From Alistipes sp. (GTDB taxonomy: Bacteria > Bacteroidota > Bacteroidia > Bacteroidales > Rikenellaceae), in NCBI GenBank assembly GCA_017410165.1, contig JAFQRH010000025.1, positions 62,001 through 126,000 on the forward strand: a DNA stretch of 64,000 bases, given 5' to 3'. This document shows, piece after piece, positions 53,070 to 63,400 of this stretch (positions are counted from its first letter, which is position 1; each line of letters starts with the position of its first letter). A model generated the notes under the pieces. The model saw only the letters and a list, made by a program, of their open reading frames with translations. It was not told where the DNA came from and did not search any database. The translations under genes and the position numbers were made by a program.

Positions 53070-54557
53070 TTATTCGGTTTCGATATTTGGACCCAACTTA
53101 ATGGCTTTAATCATAATGCGCATCTCGATAACGAGGAACAGCGTGAAGATGGCGACAAACAACCAGAATGTAGTCTGTACGGCCGCCACGCTGACACTCG
53201 ATACCGCCGCGCTTACAGGCAGCAGACCCTCAATCACCCAAGGTTGGCGACCAACCTCTGCGACAATCCAACCTGCCTGACCTGCGATATATACCAATGG
53301 TATAGAGAGTAGTGCAACCCATTGCACCAGAGCTGTATCGGCAAGTCGTCTGCGACGCTCCAACCATAAGACGACGACCATCAGCAGCAACAAGAATCCG
53401 CCGAGACCCACCATAATGCGGAATGCCCAATAGACGAGCGGTACGGGTGGCACAAGCTCCTCTTTGGAGTTGATGTATCCGTAACCGAAGTAGTCGATAT
53501 TCTCGTCGAGTGTTTGGCGGGCAATCGCAGCAGCCGCAGGGTCGCTCTCTTTTAGGGCGCGATACGTCGAGAATGCCTCAATCGCGGTTTTGCCGCGCTC
53601 AATCTTTTCGTCGGCCGAGAGGTGACGCTCACCGTCGGGCGTCGTATAACCGTCGAGAATGTTATTTATGCCGGGCACATATCCGTCAATGTCGTGCGTA
53701 GCGAGTATGGATAGCATTGCCGGAATCTCAACTCCCGGAACAATCGAGAACGGAGCCCCCTCGCCGCCATTCTCCAAGCCCTCGGCCGCAGCGAGCTTCA
53801 TCGGTTGATACTTTGCAGCGTGAACACCGGAACTGTCGCCACTCAACATAACTGCAAAGGTGCCGATGATGCCGACAATCGCTGCAACGCGAATGCTCGC
53901 CAAAGCGAAGCGCGTCTCACGACGTTTGAGCAGATACCAACAACTGATGCCTATGACAAATACCGCACCGGTCATCCAACCGCTGAATACCGAGTGGAAG
54001 AACTTCGATACGGCGACAGGGTTCAACACCAAAGCCCAGAAATCGACCATCTCGTGACGCACGGTGTCGGGATTGAATTCCATACCCACCGGATGTTGCA
54101 TCCACGCATTGGCAACCAAAATCCACACTGCCGAGATTGCAGCACCTATGCCCGTGAGCCACGTGGAGGCAAGGTGCACACGTCGGCTGACCTTCTCCCA
54201 TCCGAAGAACATCACCGCGAAGAATGTCGCCTCCATAAAGAATGCGAAGATGCCCTCGATGGCAAGCGGAGCACCGAAGATGTCGCCCACGAACCACGAG
54301 TAGTTGCTCCAATTGGTGCCAAACTCAAATTCGAGGATGATACCCGTAGCAATGCCTACGGCAAAGTTAATGGCAAAGAGTTTCATCCAAAATTTGGAGG
54401 TTCGCTTCCAAAACTCGTCCCCTGTTATTACATAGATGGTCTCCATTGTGGCCATAATAATCGCCAAGCCCAGCGTGAGCGGAACGAATAGCCAATGGTA
54501 ACCGGCCGTCAGTGCAAATTGCAACCTCGACCAATTTACTAATGCCGTCTCTACCAT
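53070..54557 (-). CDS. cydA: Cytochrome bd ubiquinol oxidase subunit I
   Basis: A 495-residue catalytic subunit with about nine helices. Heme ligand His21 lies in LTAGYHWLFVPLTLGL. The Q-loop begins near 250 (HAAKYQPMKLAAAEG) and GRQPWVIEGLLP is the conserved motif near heme d. The Q-loop length suggests the short-loop type. It follows the DUF4492 gene by 15 bases and precedes cydB. Confidence 0.96.
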   Translation of the reverse strand: MVETALVNWSRLQFALTAGYHWLFVPLTLGLAIIMATMETIYVITGDEFWKRTSKFWMKLFAINFAVGIATGIILEFEFGTNWSNYSWFVGDIFGAPLAIEGIFAFFMEATFFAVMFFGWEKVSRRVHLASTWLTGIGAAISAVWILVANAWMQHPVGMEFNPDTVRHEMVDFWALVLNPVAVSKFFHSVFSGWMTGAVFVIGISCWYLLKRRETRFALASIRVAAIVGIIGTFAVMLSGDSSGVHAAKYQPMKLAAAEGLENGGEGAPFSIVPGVEIPAMLSILATHDIDGYVPGINNILDGYTTPDGERHLSADEKIERGKTAIEAFSTYRALKESDPAAAAIARQTLDENIDYFGYGYINSKEELVPPVPLVYWAFRIMVGLGGFLLLLMVVVLWLERRRRLADTALVQWVALLSIPLVYIAGQAGWIVAEVGRQPWVIEGLLPVSAAVSSVSVAAVQTTFWLFVAIFTLFLVIEMRIMIKAIKLGPNIETE

Positions 54558-54572
54558 AATTGTCGAAATTTT

Positions 54573-54797
54573 TTATAAGTTTTTACTGTTCTGATTATCG
54601 ATTAGTTGATTGCTTATGTATTCGATGCGTTGTTGCTCGTCTTTGCCTGCGAGCGTCGGGCGGAAAAAGAAGGCACGCAAGATGGCGAAGAGGATAATCA
54701 CTTTGAGGAGTATCAGCCACCATAACTGTCTGCCCCAAGTCATCGCCTTGAAACCATCAACGTAGAAGTTCCATATTGCAACTAATGCCCGTTTCAT
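54573..54797 (-). CDS. DUF4492 small membrane protein
   Basis: A 74-residue protein with one membrane helix (about 25-44, LWWLILLKVIILFAILRAFFF). The pattern NFYVDGFKAMTWGRQLWWLILLK identifies DUF4492, usually found directly upstream of cydAB. It may help assembly or stability of the oxidase, comparable to other small bd subunits; that is an inference from position. It is the first gene of the cyd operon. Confidence 0.85.
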   Translation of the reverse strand: MKRALVAIWNFYVDGFKAMTWGRQLWWLILLKVIILFAILRAFFFRPTLAGKDEQQRIEYISNQLIDNQNSKNL

Positions 54798-54823
54798 CGC
54801 TGCACAGCACTTGTTTGTTTATA

Positions 54824-54853
54824 CAAATATACAAAAAAAATTTTAAGTGCAAA
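54824..54853 (-). promoter_or_regulatory. Promoter TTTG-N18-TATATTTG for the cyd operon
   Basis: Minus-strand TTTG (54853-54850) and TATATTTG (54831-54824), 26 bases before the DUF4492 start. Confidence 0.7.
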
Positions 54854-54937
54854 CAGATGTTGGGGTTGTCTTTATCGGCATTGGCCTCTCTTATGAAAAA
54901 AATGTGCTGGTGGGGGTGGAGTTTGAGAAATTTTTAT

Positions 54938-54945
54938 TATCTTTG
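54938..54945 (+). promoter_or_regulatory. -7 element (TATCTTTG) for the FN3/GLUG-esterase operon
   Basis: Exact TAnnTTTG match, 124 bases before the ATG at 55070. The -33 box is unclear. The leader, over 100 bases, is AT-rich. Confidence 0.6.
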
Positions 54946-55069
54946 TAGAAGTTTCGCTGTCTATGTGCGAAGAAGGATACACACGAAAAGAGATAAAACC
55001 ATTATTTACAAGCAAATAAACAACAACTAAATATCTTTTATTAACCTAATTTAATCAAAAATTTCTATT

Positions 55070-58000
55070 ATGAGAAAATTTGCACTTTTTCTAATGCTAA
55101 TGATGGGTGTCGGTTTTGTCGCTTGTGAACCACAAGGTCCGGAGCCAACCGAACCACTCTATCCATCTCCGGAGGCGGTCATCGTTGATGACGAAGCGTG
55201 TGGAGAGAACAGCATCACGCTCCTTTTTGATGGTAGCGCAGCAGTTAAGGCCGGAGCAACGACCTTCACATCTGCTCTTACGCCGGATGACGAGAGCGAG
55301 CCAATCACCATCACGCGTGAGGTAACTCATCAGGAGGCGTGCAAGCACGTCTATGCGAATCTTCCGACGGGCGTTTACACGGCTTCCGTGTTTGCGACCT
55401 ATCCTGACGGAACTTCGAGTGAGCCGGTATTTGTAAAGGATGCCAAGGGGGCTGTCGTACTCCTCAAAATCGAGGGTGCTACGTTGGCAGTTAAGCACGC
55501 TTATTCGACTTCGTCGTCGCTTGCCTTCACTTGGAGTGTCAGCGGCTTTGACGATCCGGCAAAGGATTGTGCAACTGCATACAGCTTCGGTATCTACAAG
55601 GATGCAAAGTGCGAGAACCTCGTTGTTTCGTGGGAGACGGGTGCCGGCAGCTCGATTTGGGCTGATTTGGCAGATGGTTGTCCACAGTTCGAGTTCTCCG
55701 GTTTGGATAAGAACACATCGTACTGGTTTGTTGTAAAGGATATCGACAACGATGTTACATCGTCGCCGGTTGAGGCCAAGACTTTGGACTTTACGGTTGT
55801 TGTACCTGACGCAGCGGCAATGGCCGAGCCGAAGAGTGTCGTTTTGGCAGAGGATTTCAGCGAGCTCGTTTGGGGTGGTAACTACCTGCGTGGCTCGGCT
55901 GCTTACTCGGCAGACGACCGTAACCTTGCAACCGCATTCGACAAGGCAGAGGGCGTAAATCCTATCGACGGTGGTCCTTGGAAGTGGTATTTGGTTAGTC
56001 CTGGTACCGAGATCGGTTTGTTCGGTACGATGAAGCACGCTGTTGAGAATTCGCGTCTTGCACAGTGGGGTATCTGCAACGAGATTGCGAAGGATGGCAA
56101 CTCGTACGTTTGTGGTCGTGTTGGTCACCTTAAATTGGGTGCAAGCAGCAAGATTGGTTTGATGTGTACGCCGGAGTTGGTTAACCTCAAATCGGTTGCT
56201 ACCTTGGAGGTACAGTTCGACCAAGCGCGTTATGATTCGGACCCTGTAACCGGTGCCGTATATGTAATCAACAACGCACAGCACGCAGGTAAGGATGGTG
56301 GCTATGAGGTAACTCCTGCAATCAACGAGCTCGTTGCAGCAGCCGAGTTTGAGATTAAGGCAGGCCGCACATTTACGACCGAGAAGGTGACGCTCAAAAA
56401 CGTATCGCCGGGCGCACGTATCGCTATCGGCCCTATCCGTAAGGATGGTTCGACTTCGGGTTCGTCGCAGCATCGTATGTATCTGGACAACATAATCGTT
56501 AAGGTTGTCGCTTACGAGTCGTCCAAGATTGAACTCGCCAAGCCGGTTATCACATCTACCGAGGTAACTGCCGAGGAGGTTGTGGTTAATTGGAACAAGG
56601 TTGAGAAGGCAACGGGCTACGTTCTCGAATATAAGGAGAAGAGCGCAGCACAATATACCGAAGTTGAACTTGGTAATGTTGCAACATACACCATCACGGG
56701 CTTGAAGGGCTTGACCGACTACCAGATTCGCATTAAGGCGGTTGAGTCGGTATCGAAGAGTGAATCCGAGTACTCGGACATCGCGGAGGTACAGACGCTC
56801 TCGAAGGCACAGTTCCCTATGGTTGCAACCACCGCTGACGAGTTTATCGCAATCCTCGCTGACGCAGAGGCGTTGCGTACTGCAATTGCAACTGACGAGA
56901 TTCAGATTGCCGGCAACCTCGACTTCGCAGGCAAGACCCTGCCGGAGGGTGCTGTATTCCCTGGTACGCTCAATGGTAACAAGTTTGCGTTGAGCAACAT
57001 CACTTCGAATCACGCTCTGTTCGCATCGATTGCCAATGCCAAGGATTTGACTATCGACGAGAGCTGTAAGTTCACCTCCGATAAGGCCACTACGCTTGCT
57101 CCACTTGCAGTTGAGGCAACGGGCGCACTCTCGAATATCGTAAACAAGGCAGACGTCTCTGTTTCGATTACGGGTGACGGTGATGCAACTGTAATCATCG
57201 CAGGTTTGGTTGCTGTCAGCAGCGCTACGGTGGACACTTGTAAGAACTACGGTGATGTATCGTACATCTCGACCGGCTCTTCGTATGGCGTTTTGGCTTC
57301 CGGTTTGGTTGCTTATAGCGAGGCGGCTATCACCAAGTGTGAGAACCACGGTAACATCACAACTTCGATTCCTTGCTTGTCGAACTTCGGTGTTATTAAG
57401 GACATTACGAACCTTCCGGTTAAGGTCGGCGGTTTGGTGGCTCACCTCGGCGTAAATGCTCCTATCAGCAATTCGGACAACTATGGTAATATCGACTACG
57501 ATATAACCGCTATCGAGGGTATGCCTATCTCGTGCGGTACGAACCGTCCACGTGCGGGTGGTATCGTTGGTTTGGCATACAGCAGCATCACTTCGTGTAC
57601 CAATAATGGCGAAATTGATGTTTGCGTAACCACATCGGATAAGTCTGTATATACGAGCAACAACTACCCTGTAAACTTGGGTGGTATCTCTGGTGGTTCG
57701 TTCTCCGGCGCAACCGGTGCTTCCGGTGCCGACATTACGGATTGTGTAAACAATGGTGCTATCAAGTTTGTAAGTTATTGCGATGGTGCAATCCCTACCT
57801 GCGCCGGTATCGTTGGTTATCCGGGCTATGAGAACAAGGCACAGACCAACCTCATTACGCGTTGCGTAAACTACGGTACAATCGATGTATTTGCACAGGA
57901 TGAGATTCGTGTTGCTGGTATCAATGGTGGTACGGGTAATGTTACCTACTGTAAAAACTATGGCGCAATCAGGGGTACGATTCCTTATACCGATGCAACC

Positions 58001-58414
58001 ATCGGCGGTATCTCGGCATTCTTGTCGCAGGGCCACAAGTTCGAGTATAACGAGAGCTACGGTGCATTGAGCAACATCAACGGCGAGACGGGCGTTATCG
58101 AGATTGGTGGTCTTGTTGGCCAACACGGTGGTGTTAATAGTTACGAAGGCGAAGGTCGTGGCTGTGTCGTAGATTGCGATATCGTTTACGACTGGGGTAA
58201 CCACAAGTGGTATGGTTTGGTAATTGGTTGGAATTACAGCGCATCGGCTGTAGTCGTTATGGGTACGCCGGAGGAGCCAATCAAGATTCTTGGTGGCAGT
58301 ATGTCGTGCGATGGCGGCAAGACCGTTATCCCTATCACTGCCGAGAACTACGAGACCTATGCAAAGGGTGCAGGTAGCGAACCACATACCGTTCACGTAA
58401 AATTTGGAAACTAA
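55070..58414 (+). CDS. Surface lipoprotein: FN3-like domains, beta-sandwich and GLUG repeats
   Basis: A 1114-residue lipoprotein (MRKFALFLMLMMGVGFVAC, lipid on Cys19, then EPQGPEPTEP). Residues 30-240 look like two beta-sandwich units; the second ends LDKNTSYWFVVKDID, as FN3 domains do. Residues 245-495 form a larger beta domain (VVLAEDFSELVWGG at its start, MYLDNIIVKVV at its end), as in lectin-like modules. A clear FN3 unit follows (about 500-580: VNWNKVEKATGYVLEY). Residues 590-1090 are GLUG-type repeats (TVDTCKNYGDVSY, DITDCVNNGAIKF, LITRCVNYGTIDV). No catalytic domain is visible; two esterase-like genes follow after 4 and 5 bases. Presumed surface binding protein. Confidence 0.82.
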   Translation: MRKFALFLMLMMGVGFVACEPQGPEPTEPLYPSPEAVIVDDEACGENSITLLFDGSAAVKAGATTFTSALTPDDESEPITITREVTHQEACKHVYANLPTGVYTASVFATYPDGTSSEPVFVKDAKGAVVLLKIEGATLAVKHAYSTSSSLAFTWSVSGFDDPAKDCATAYSFGIYKDAKCENLVVSWETGAGSSIWADLADGCPQFEFSGLDKNTSYWFVVKDIDNDVTSSPVEAKTLDFTVVVPDAAAMAEPKSVVLAEDFSELVWGGNYLRGSAAYSADDRNLATAFDKAEGVNPIDGGPWKWYLVSPGTEIGLFGTMKHAVENSRLAQWGICNEIAKDGNSYVCGRVGHLKLGASSKIGLMCTPELVNLKSVATLEVQFDQARYDSDPVTGAVYVINNAQHAGKDGGYEVTPAINELVAAAEFEIKAGRTFTTEKVTLKNVSPGARIAIGPIRKDGSTSGSSQHRMYLDNIIVKVVAYESSKIELAKPVITSTEVTAEEVVVNWNKVEKATGYVLEYKEKSAAQYTEVELGNVATYTITGLKGLTDYQIRIKAVESVSKSESEYSDIAEVQTLSKAQFPMVATTADEFIAILADAEALRTAIATDEIQIAGNLDFAGKTLPEGAVFPGTLNGNKFALSNITSNHALFASIANAKDLTIDESCKFTSDKATTLAPLAVEATGALSNIVNKADVSVSITGDGDATVIIAGLVAVSSATVDTCKNYGDVSYISTGSSYGVLASGLVAYSEAAITKCENHGNITTSIPCLSNFGVIKDITNLPVKVGGLVAHLGVNAPISNSDNYGNIDYDITAIEGMPISCGTNRPRAGGIVGLAYSSITSCTNNGEIDVCVTTSDKSVYTSNNYPVNLGGISGGSFSGATGASGADITDCVNNGAIKFVSYCDGAIPTCAGIVGYPGYENKAQTNLITRCVNYGTIDVFAQDEIRVAGINGGTGNVTYCKNYGAIRGTIPYTDATIGGISAFLSQGHKFEYNESYGALSNINGETGVIEIGGLVGQHGGVNSYEGEGRGCVVDCDIVYDWGNHKWYGLVIGWNYSASAVVVMGTPEEPIKILGGSMSCDGGKTVIPITAENYETYAKGAGSEPHTVHVKFGN

Positions 58415-58418
58415 AACT

Positions 58419-59231
58419 ATGAAAAAGATATTTTATATTATAAGTGCGTTTTTGTTGTTCGCTGTCGCTTGCGAACCAAACAACACGACCGATGAGACAC
58501 CTGTTGTTGGTGCAACATCGCTTACCTATGCAGTCGAGTCGATTGCCGACCACGAGGCAGTTATTGTAAAACCTGAGGATCTCGAAGAGGGCGCACCTGT
58601 TGTGATTGTGCTCGCCGAGGACTTGGAACTTCGTCCGCTCTACTCTCCGGTAGAGGAGACGCCGAATGTAAACTTTAAGGCAGCCGAGCACTGCCTTATC
58701 GGCCGCTACGCGCTTTGCGTTATCGCAACGAGCAGCAACGACGATTTGGCATTCCTTACGGATGCAAAGGCGTTGTTCCCTGGTACATCGAAATTCTATC
58801 TGTTGAGCTATCGTAACGGTTTGTCGTACACGGCTGCTATGCAGATGCCTGACGCATTTGCTGCATACGGTTGCGTATCCGGTGCGATTGATGTCAATAC
58901 CTACAAGACAAACAACTTCACCAAGCCGGTATCGTTCGTACACGTACACGCTACGGGTAACGCCGTATGCAAATGGAATGGTGTACAAAATAAGACCGTT
59001 TCCGTTCCTTTGTGCGTAGGTGCTATCGTTGCTGTGAACGAGTGCGTTACCTTCAAGGAGACCGACCTGTTGCCACGCGAGGGTAAGGGCCGTGTTTCGT
59101 GCACTCACTACCTCGGTAGCGAGTCGGGTTGCGACGTGAAATTGTATAGCGTCGAGGGCACAAACGGCGGTTGGTGCGACGAAGAATTTGAAGTGTATAA
59201 CCAGATTTGGAATTTCTTTAAAACTCATTAA
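58419..59231 (+). CDS. Lipoprotein paralogue of the downstream esterase, probably inactive
   Basis: A 270-residue lipoprotein (MKKIFYIISAFLLFAVAC, lipid on Cys18, then EPNNTTDE). The ATG at 58419 is used because it opens this signal. From about residue 55 it aligns by eye with the next gene: FAAYGCVSG with FAAIASMAG, VHVHATGN with MEVHGTGD, PLCVGAIVAVNECVTF with PVAVGAIAAANKCMYE, and TNGGWCDE with RNGGHNWA. The catalytic Asp is Asn181 and the His is Trp252. The G-x-S-x-G elbow reads L-S-Y-R-N-G, and the oxyanion HG motif is absent. It may bind substrate without cutting it. It starts 4 bases after the GLUG gene. Confidence 0.72.
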   Translation: MKKIFYIISAFLLFAVACEPNNTTDETPVVGATSLTYAVESIADHEAVIVKPEDLEEGAPVVIVLAEDLELRPLYSPVEETPNVNFKAAEHCLIGRYALCVIATSSNDDLAFLTDAKALFPGTSKFYLLSYRNGLSYTAAMQMPDAFAAYGCVSGAIDVNTYKTNNFTKPVSFVHVHATGNAVCKWNGVQNKTVSVPLCVGAIVAVNECVTFKETDLLPREGKGRVSCTHYLGSESGCDVKLYSVEGTNGGWCDEEFEVYNQIWNFFKTH

Positions 59232-59236
59232 ACATT

Positions 59237-60106
59237 ATGAAGAAGATTATAATGACCTTGTTTGCTGTGCTCGCATTCTGTCTTGTGTCGAGTGCAGCTA
59301 CAACCAAGAGCGAAACGATAGTAGATCAGGGCCTCACCCGTTCGTATTATATCTACTTGCCTGATAACTTGCCGGCTGATGCTCCACTCGTGTTCATTCT
59401 TCACGGTTATGGCGGTAGTGCCAGCTCGTATATCAACAACTCGTCGCTCTCATTTAAGGAGCTTGCCGAGGAGTATAAGGTGGCTTTGTGCTACCCACAG
59501 GCAACGACCGACCCTAAACCTAATACGGGTTGGAACGTGTACTATCCTTGGCAGATTGACAAGATGAAGGTGGATGACTGCGAGTTCATTTGCGCATTGG
59601 CAAAGCACTTGCAGGCAAAGTACAACCTCTCGGAGAAGAATGTATTCCTTACCGGTATGTCGAACGGTGGTGAGATGTGCTACCTTATGGCTTACCGCAA
59701 GCCGAAGGAGTTCGCCGCTATCGCATCGATGGCAGGTCTTACTCTGACCGAGATGGCAAAACGCCACAACTACACCGAGCCGATTGCATTTATGGAGGTA
59801 CACGGTACGGGCGATAAGACTTCGCGTTGGGAAGGCGACCCTACCAACCAATATGGTTGGGGTGCATACCTTGCCGTACCTGTTGCTGTTGGTGCAATTG
59901 CTGCTGCAAACAAGTGTATGTACGAGGAGACTACGGTGTTGCCTCAAATCAAGAACCGGGTTACTCTCCGCCGCTATTATGGCGCGCCATCGGGCAAGGA
60001 GGTATTGTTCTATGAGGTACGCAATGGTGGTCACAACTGGGCAACCGACTCGTTCGACTCGTGCCGTACCATTATGGAGTTCTTCAAGAAGAATATGGTG
60101 AAATAA
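59237..60106 (+). CDS. Secreted PHB-depolymerase/feruloyl-esterase-like enzyme
   Basis: A 289-residue alpha/beta hydrolase with a signal peptide (MKKIIMTLFAVLAFCLVSSA) and no lipobox. The oxyanion motif is FILHGYGGSA (53-62), the nucleophile elbow GMSNGGEM (Ser142), the acid VHGTGD (Asp193) and the base NGGHNW (His266). This is the LpqC/PHB-depolymerase family, which includes feruloyl and acetyl-xylan esterases. The substrate is probably an ester on a polysaccharide, though the family is broad. It is the last gene of the operon, 5 bases after the inactive-looking paralogue. Confidence 0.88.
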   Translation: MKKIIMTLFAVLAFCLVSSAATTKSETIVDQGLTRSYYIYLPDNLPADAPLVFILHGYGGSASSYINNSSLSFKELAEEYKVALCYPQATTDPKPNTGWNVYYPWQIDKMKVDDCEFICALAKHLQAKYNLSEKNVFLTGMSNGGEMCYLMAYRKPKEFAAIASMAGLTLTEMAKRHNYTEPIAFMEVHGTGDKTSRWEGDPTNQYGWGAYLAVPVAVGAIAAANKCMYEETTVLPQIKNRVTLRRYYGAPSGKEVLFYEVRNGGHNWATDSFDSCRTIMEFFKKNMVK

Positions 60107-60225
60107 CCGCTTCATAATAAACACTACAAGAAGCCGTCTAACAAGGTGATTTTTGCGTGATGCTCGCCATCGAAATCCTCATTTACGCCGAGTAAACTGC
60201 GGTTTTTCGGGCTTCGCAAACCTTA

Positions 60226-60249
60226 AAATCCCTCTTGTTATACAACTTC
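60226..60249. repeat. 24-nt dispersed repeat, copy 2
   Basis: Identical over 24 bases to 22145-22168 and likewise placed just before a terminator hairpin that ends an operon. Confidence 0.85.
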
Positions 60250-60253
60250 AAAC

Positions 60254-60287
60254 AAAAAGGGTGTGTCTTTTCGGACACACCCTTTTT
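60254..60287. terminator. Strong bidirectional terminator
   Basis: A 14-bp stem: AAAAAGGGTGTGTC (60254-60267), loop TTTTCG, then GACACACCCTTTTT (60274-60287). It is A-rich on one side and T-rich on the other, and serves the esterase operon and metH. Confidence 0.9.
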
Positions 60288-60387
60288 GTGCTACATATCG
60301 CAAACCGATTGAGCATATTGCTTAATGCTTGGTTGTTTTTAATGCGTTGATAATTAATTGATTCATTGGCTGTTGTCGCGCCTTGCG

Positions 60388-60466
60388 ATGGGTCGTGTCG
60401 TGTGCGGCGAGAATATCTATCCGGAGGATATCGAGTATGTCATCAACTCGCATAACCTCGCTTACT
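60388..60466 (+). pseudogene. Remnant of an acyl-CoA ligase (AMP-binding) gene
   Basis: The plus strand from 60388 translates as MGRVVCGENIYPEDIEYVIN and [18 protein letters not shown] is a signature of AMP-forming long-chain acyl-CoA ligases, found near their C-terminus. No other part of such a gene is present, and the frame runs into the antisense of the metH 3' end. It looks like a leftover from a deletion. Confidence 0.65.
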
Positions 60467-60467
60467 G

Positions 60468-63400
60468 TCAAAGATTATCCACGATGAAATAGCGGGCTTC
60501 GCGCGAGGCGATATACAATCCGCAGACGGATGCTTGCGGGAACATCGCTCCGTTTTCGGTTAGGCGTATGCCGATTGTACCGATATCCAACATATCGGCA
60601 ATCGGGAATATTGCTCGCTGGTCGGGTAGTGACGGATATCCAACAGCCGGACGGATTCCTTCGTATGCGGCAGCAAACATCTGTTTCGGAGAGAGCACCT
60701 CGTGTGGAGCATATCCCCACATCGAACGGCGCACCTGCTCGTGCAGCCACTCGCTCGCCGCCTCGACCAATCGGTCGCATACGCTACGCAGCAACAATGC
60801 TTCATAATCGTCGCCCTGCTCGGAGAGTTGCCGAGCCGTATCGACAAGCGACGGCGATACACTCACTGCAAATGCGCCCACATAATCGCCACCACCTTGC
60901 GGTGCAACGAAATCGCACAATGCCCATCTCTCGCCGTACTCGTTTGCACGACGCTGACGCGGCGTAGCAATCTTCACCTGATGCACACCACCTCCACAGC
61001 ACTCGCACCCCTTGCGCTGCACGAAGACGATACCGTCGCCCGTACCATACGCCTCGAAGAAACCGACTCGTGCCGATAGGAAGTGCTGCGCAGAGAGCTC
61101 GTCGAGTACGCGTTCGCCCTCACGACATATCCTCTCGCCCTCCGCAGTGCCTACACCGACACCCCAAAGGTTGCAGAAATGAATCCAATTTATATATGGG
61201 CGCACCTGCTCAATCGAGATGCGCTCGATAGTCCGCACACCGAGATATTCGGGCTTGACAATAGGCACGTTTGCCCAATCCACAACGTGTGGCGTGCAGT
61301 CGGCAGTTGCCTCCAACTCCGCAGCCCGACGACTCTGCTCCGCAGCCCGACGGCGCAACTCGGCCTGACGATAACGGTTGCTGTCGATTAGCCGCTCGCG
61401 CTCCTCGCCTGCGAGTCGTGTAGCGAGAATCGGGTTTTGTGCCGCATCCTTCACGTGGAACACCGCGCCATCGTATAGTGGCGCAATTTTGACTGCCGTA
61501 TGCAGGAAGGAGGTTGTCGCGCCACCGATAAACAGAGGTACCGATACGCCTGCTGCCTTCAACTCCGCAGCCACTCGGCACATCTCGTCGAGCGATGGCG
61601 TTATAAGACCGCTCAATCCGATGTAATCGACCCTCTGCTCAATAGCCGTGCGCACAATCTGCTCGGCCGAGACCATAACACCGAGGTCGATAACCTCGAA
61701 ATCGTTGCACGAAAGCACCACCGAGACAATATTTTTACCGATGTCGTGCACGTCGCCCTTCACGGTTGCCAACAGATAGCGGCCACGAGAGATACTCGTT
61801 GCCGTAGTGTGTGCACGCTCTATATATGGTTGCAGAATCGACACGGCGCGTTTCATCGTGCGAGCCGTACGCACCACCTGTGGGAGGAACATTTTGCCCT
61901 CGCCAAACAGACGGCCCACTTGTGTCATTCCGCGCATCAAAGCCCCCTCGATAATCTCGGACGGAGTATTTCCTGCCGCCATTGCCTCCTCCAAATCAGG
62001 CACGAGAAACTCTTCATCGCCACGTTGCAGTGCCGATGCAAGTCGCTCATCCAACGGCACACTGCGGCGGTCTGCTGCGAGTGTTTCAGTTGGCGCAACA
62101 TCAGCAGATGTGCCTGCGTTGTAATCATTTGCGATGGCGAGCAGACGCTCCGTCGCATCCTCTCGACGGTACAATATCACATCCTCCAACGCTTCGAGCA
62201 ATCTGCTCGGAATGTCGGCATACATAACCGACGTTGCCGGATTGACAATCGCCATATCCAGCCCTGCCGCAATTGCGTGATAGAGAAAGACGGCGTGCAT
62301 CGCCTCGCGCAGATAGTTGTTGCCACGGAAGGCAAACGAGAGGTTGCTCACTCCGCCGCTAACCTTGGCGTGTGGCAGATGGGCTTTAATCCATCGCACC
62401 GCTTCGATAAAATCGACGGCATAGCGGTCGTGCTCGCGCATACCGGTAGCGACGGTCAATATATTCGGGTCGAAAATAATATCTTCTGCCGGGAACGAGA
62501 GTCGTTCGGTCAGCAAGCGATAGGCGCGTTCGCAGACCTGCGTTTTACGCTCGAAGGTTGTCGCTTGTCCCTCCTCGTCGAAGGCCATAACCACCAACGC
62601 TGCGCCAAAATCGCGTACACGCGCAGCGCGTTCCAAAAACAACTCCTCGCCCTCTTTGAGCGACAGAGAATTGACAATCGGTTTGCCTTGTACACACTTC
62701 AACGCCGACTCTATTACCTCGAAACGCGACGAATCAATCATCCACGGCGTGCGTGCCACCTCCGGATCGGATGCCATCATATTGAGGAACGAGGTCATCT
62801 CCACCTGCGCATCTATCATCGCATCGTCCATATTCACATCGAGCACCATCGCTCCATCCGCCACCTGACGACGTGCAATGCCGAGTGCCTCTTCGTAGGC
62901 GTGCTCCTTGACAAGACGCAGAAACTTACGACTGCCGGCTACGTTGCATCGCTCGCCGACATTCACAAACGAACCATTGGGCGAGAAGCCCTCCAAGCCG
63001 GCAAGCCACGCACCCTCCGCCCTGCGCGTCGGTTTGCGTACCGCCCCGACGGTGGCAACCGTACGGGCTATGGCGCGTATATGGTCGGGTGTGGAGCCGC
63101 AACAACCACCCACGATATTGACCAAGCCCTGCTCGGCAAAGCGCGATATGTGCTCTGCCATGCGCTCCGGTGTTTCGGCATAGTGGCCCATCTCGTCCGG
63201 CAGACCGGCATTTGGATAGCAACTTACGTAATATGGAGCAACGGCGGCGAGTTGTTTCAGGAATGGCAACATCTGTTCGGCACCAAACGAGCAGTTCAGA
63301 CCAATAGAGAGAAGCGGATGGTGCGCAACCGAGCAGAGCACCGCTTCGAGCGTCTGCCCCGACAGAATACGACCCGACGAATCGGCAATCGTCAGCGACA

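Larger units (their letters stand above)
60107..60467. other. Gap between convergent genes with repeat, terminator and gene fragment
   Basis: About 360 bases. It contains copy 2 of the 24-nt repeat (60226-60249), a strong terminator (60254-60287) and a short acyl-CoA ligase remnant (60388-60466). The rest shows no coding signal. Confidence 0.7.

Noticed and set aside
55097..58396. A 1099-codon open frame antisense to the FN3/GLUG lipoprotein gene
   Set aside because: It is a by-product of codon use in the real gene. Its translation is Arg/Leu-rich with no recognisable domain. Similar antisense frames lie over parE, dnaK, secDF and metH.
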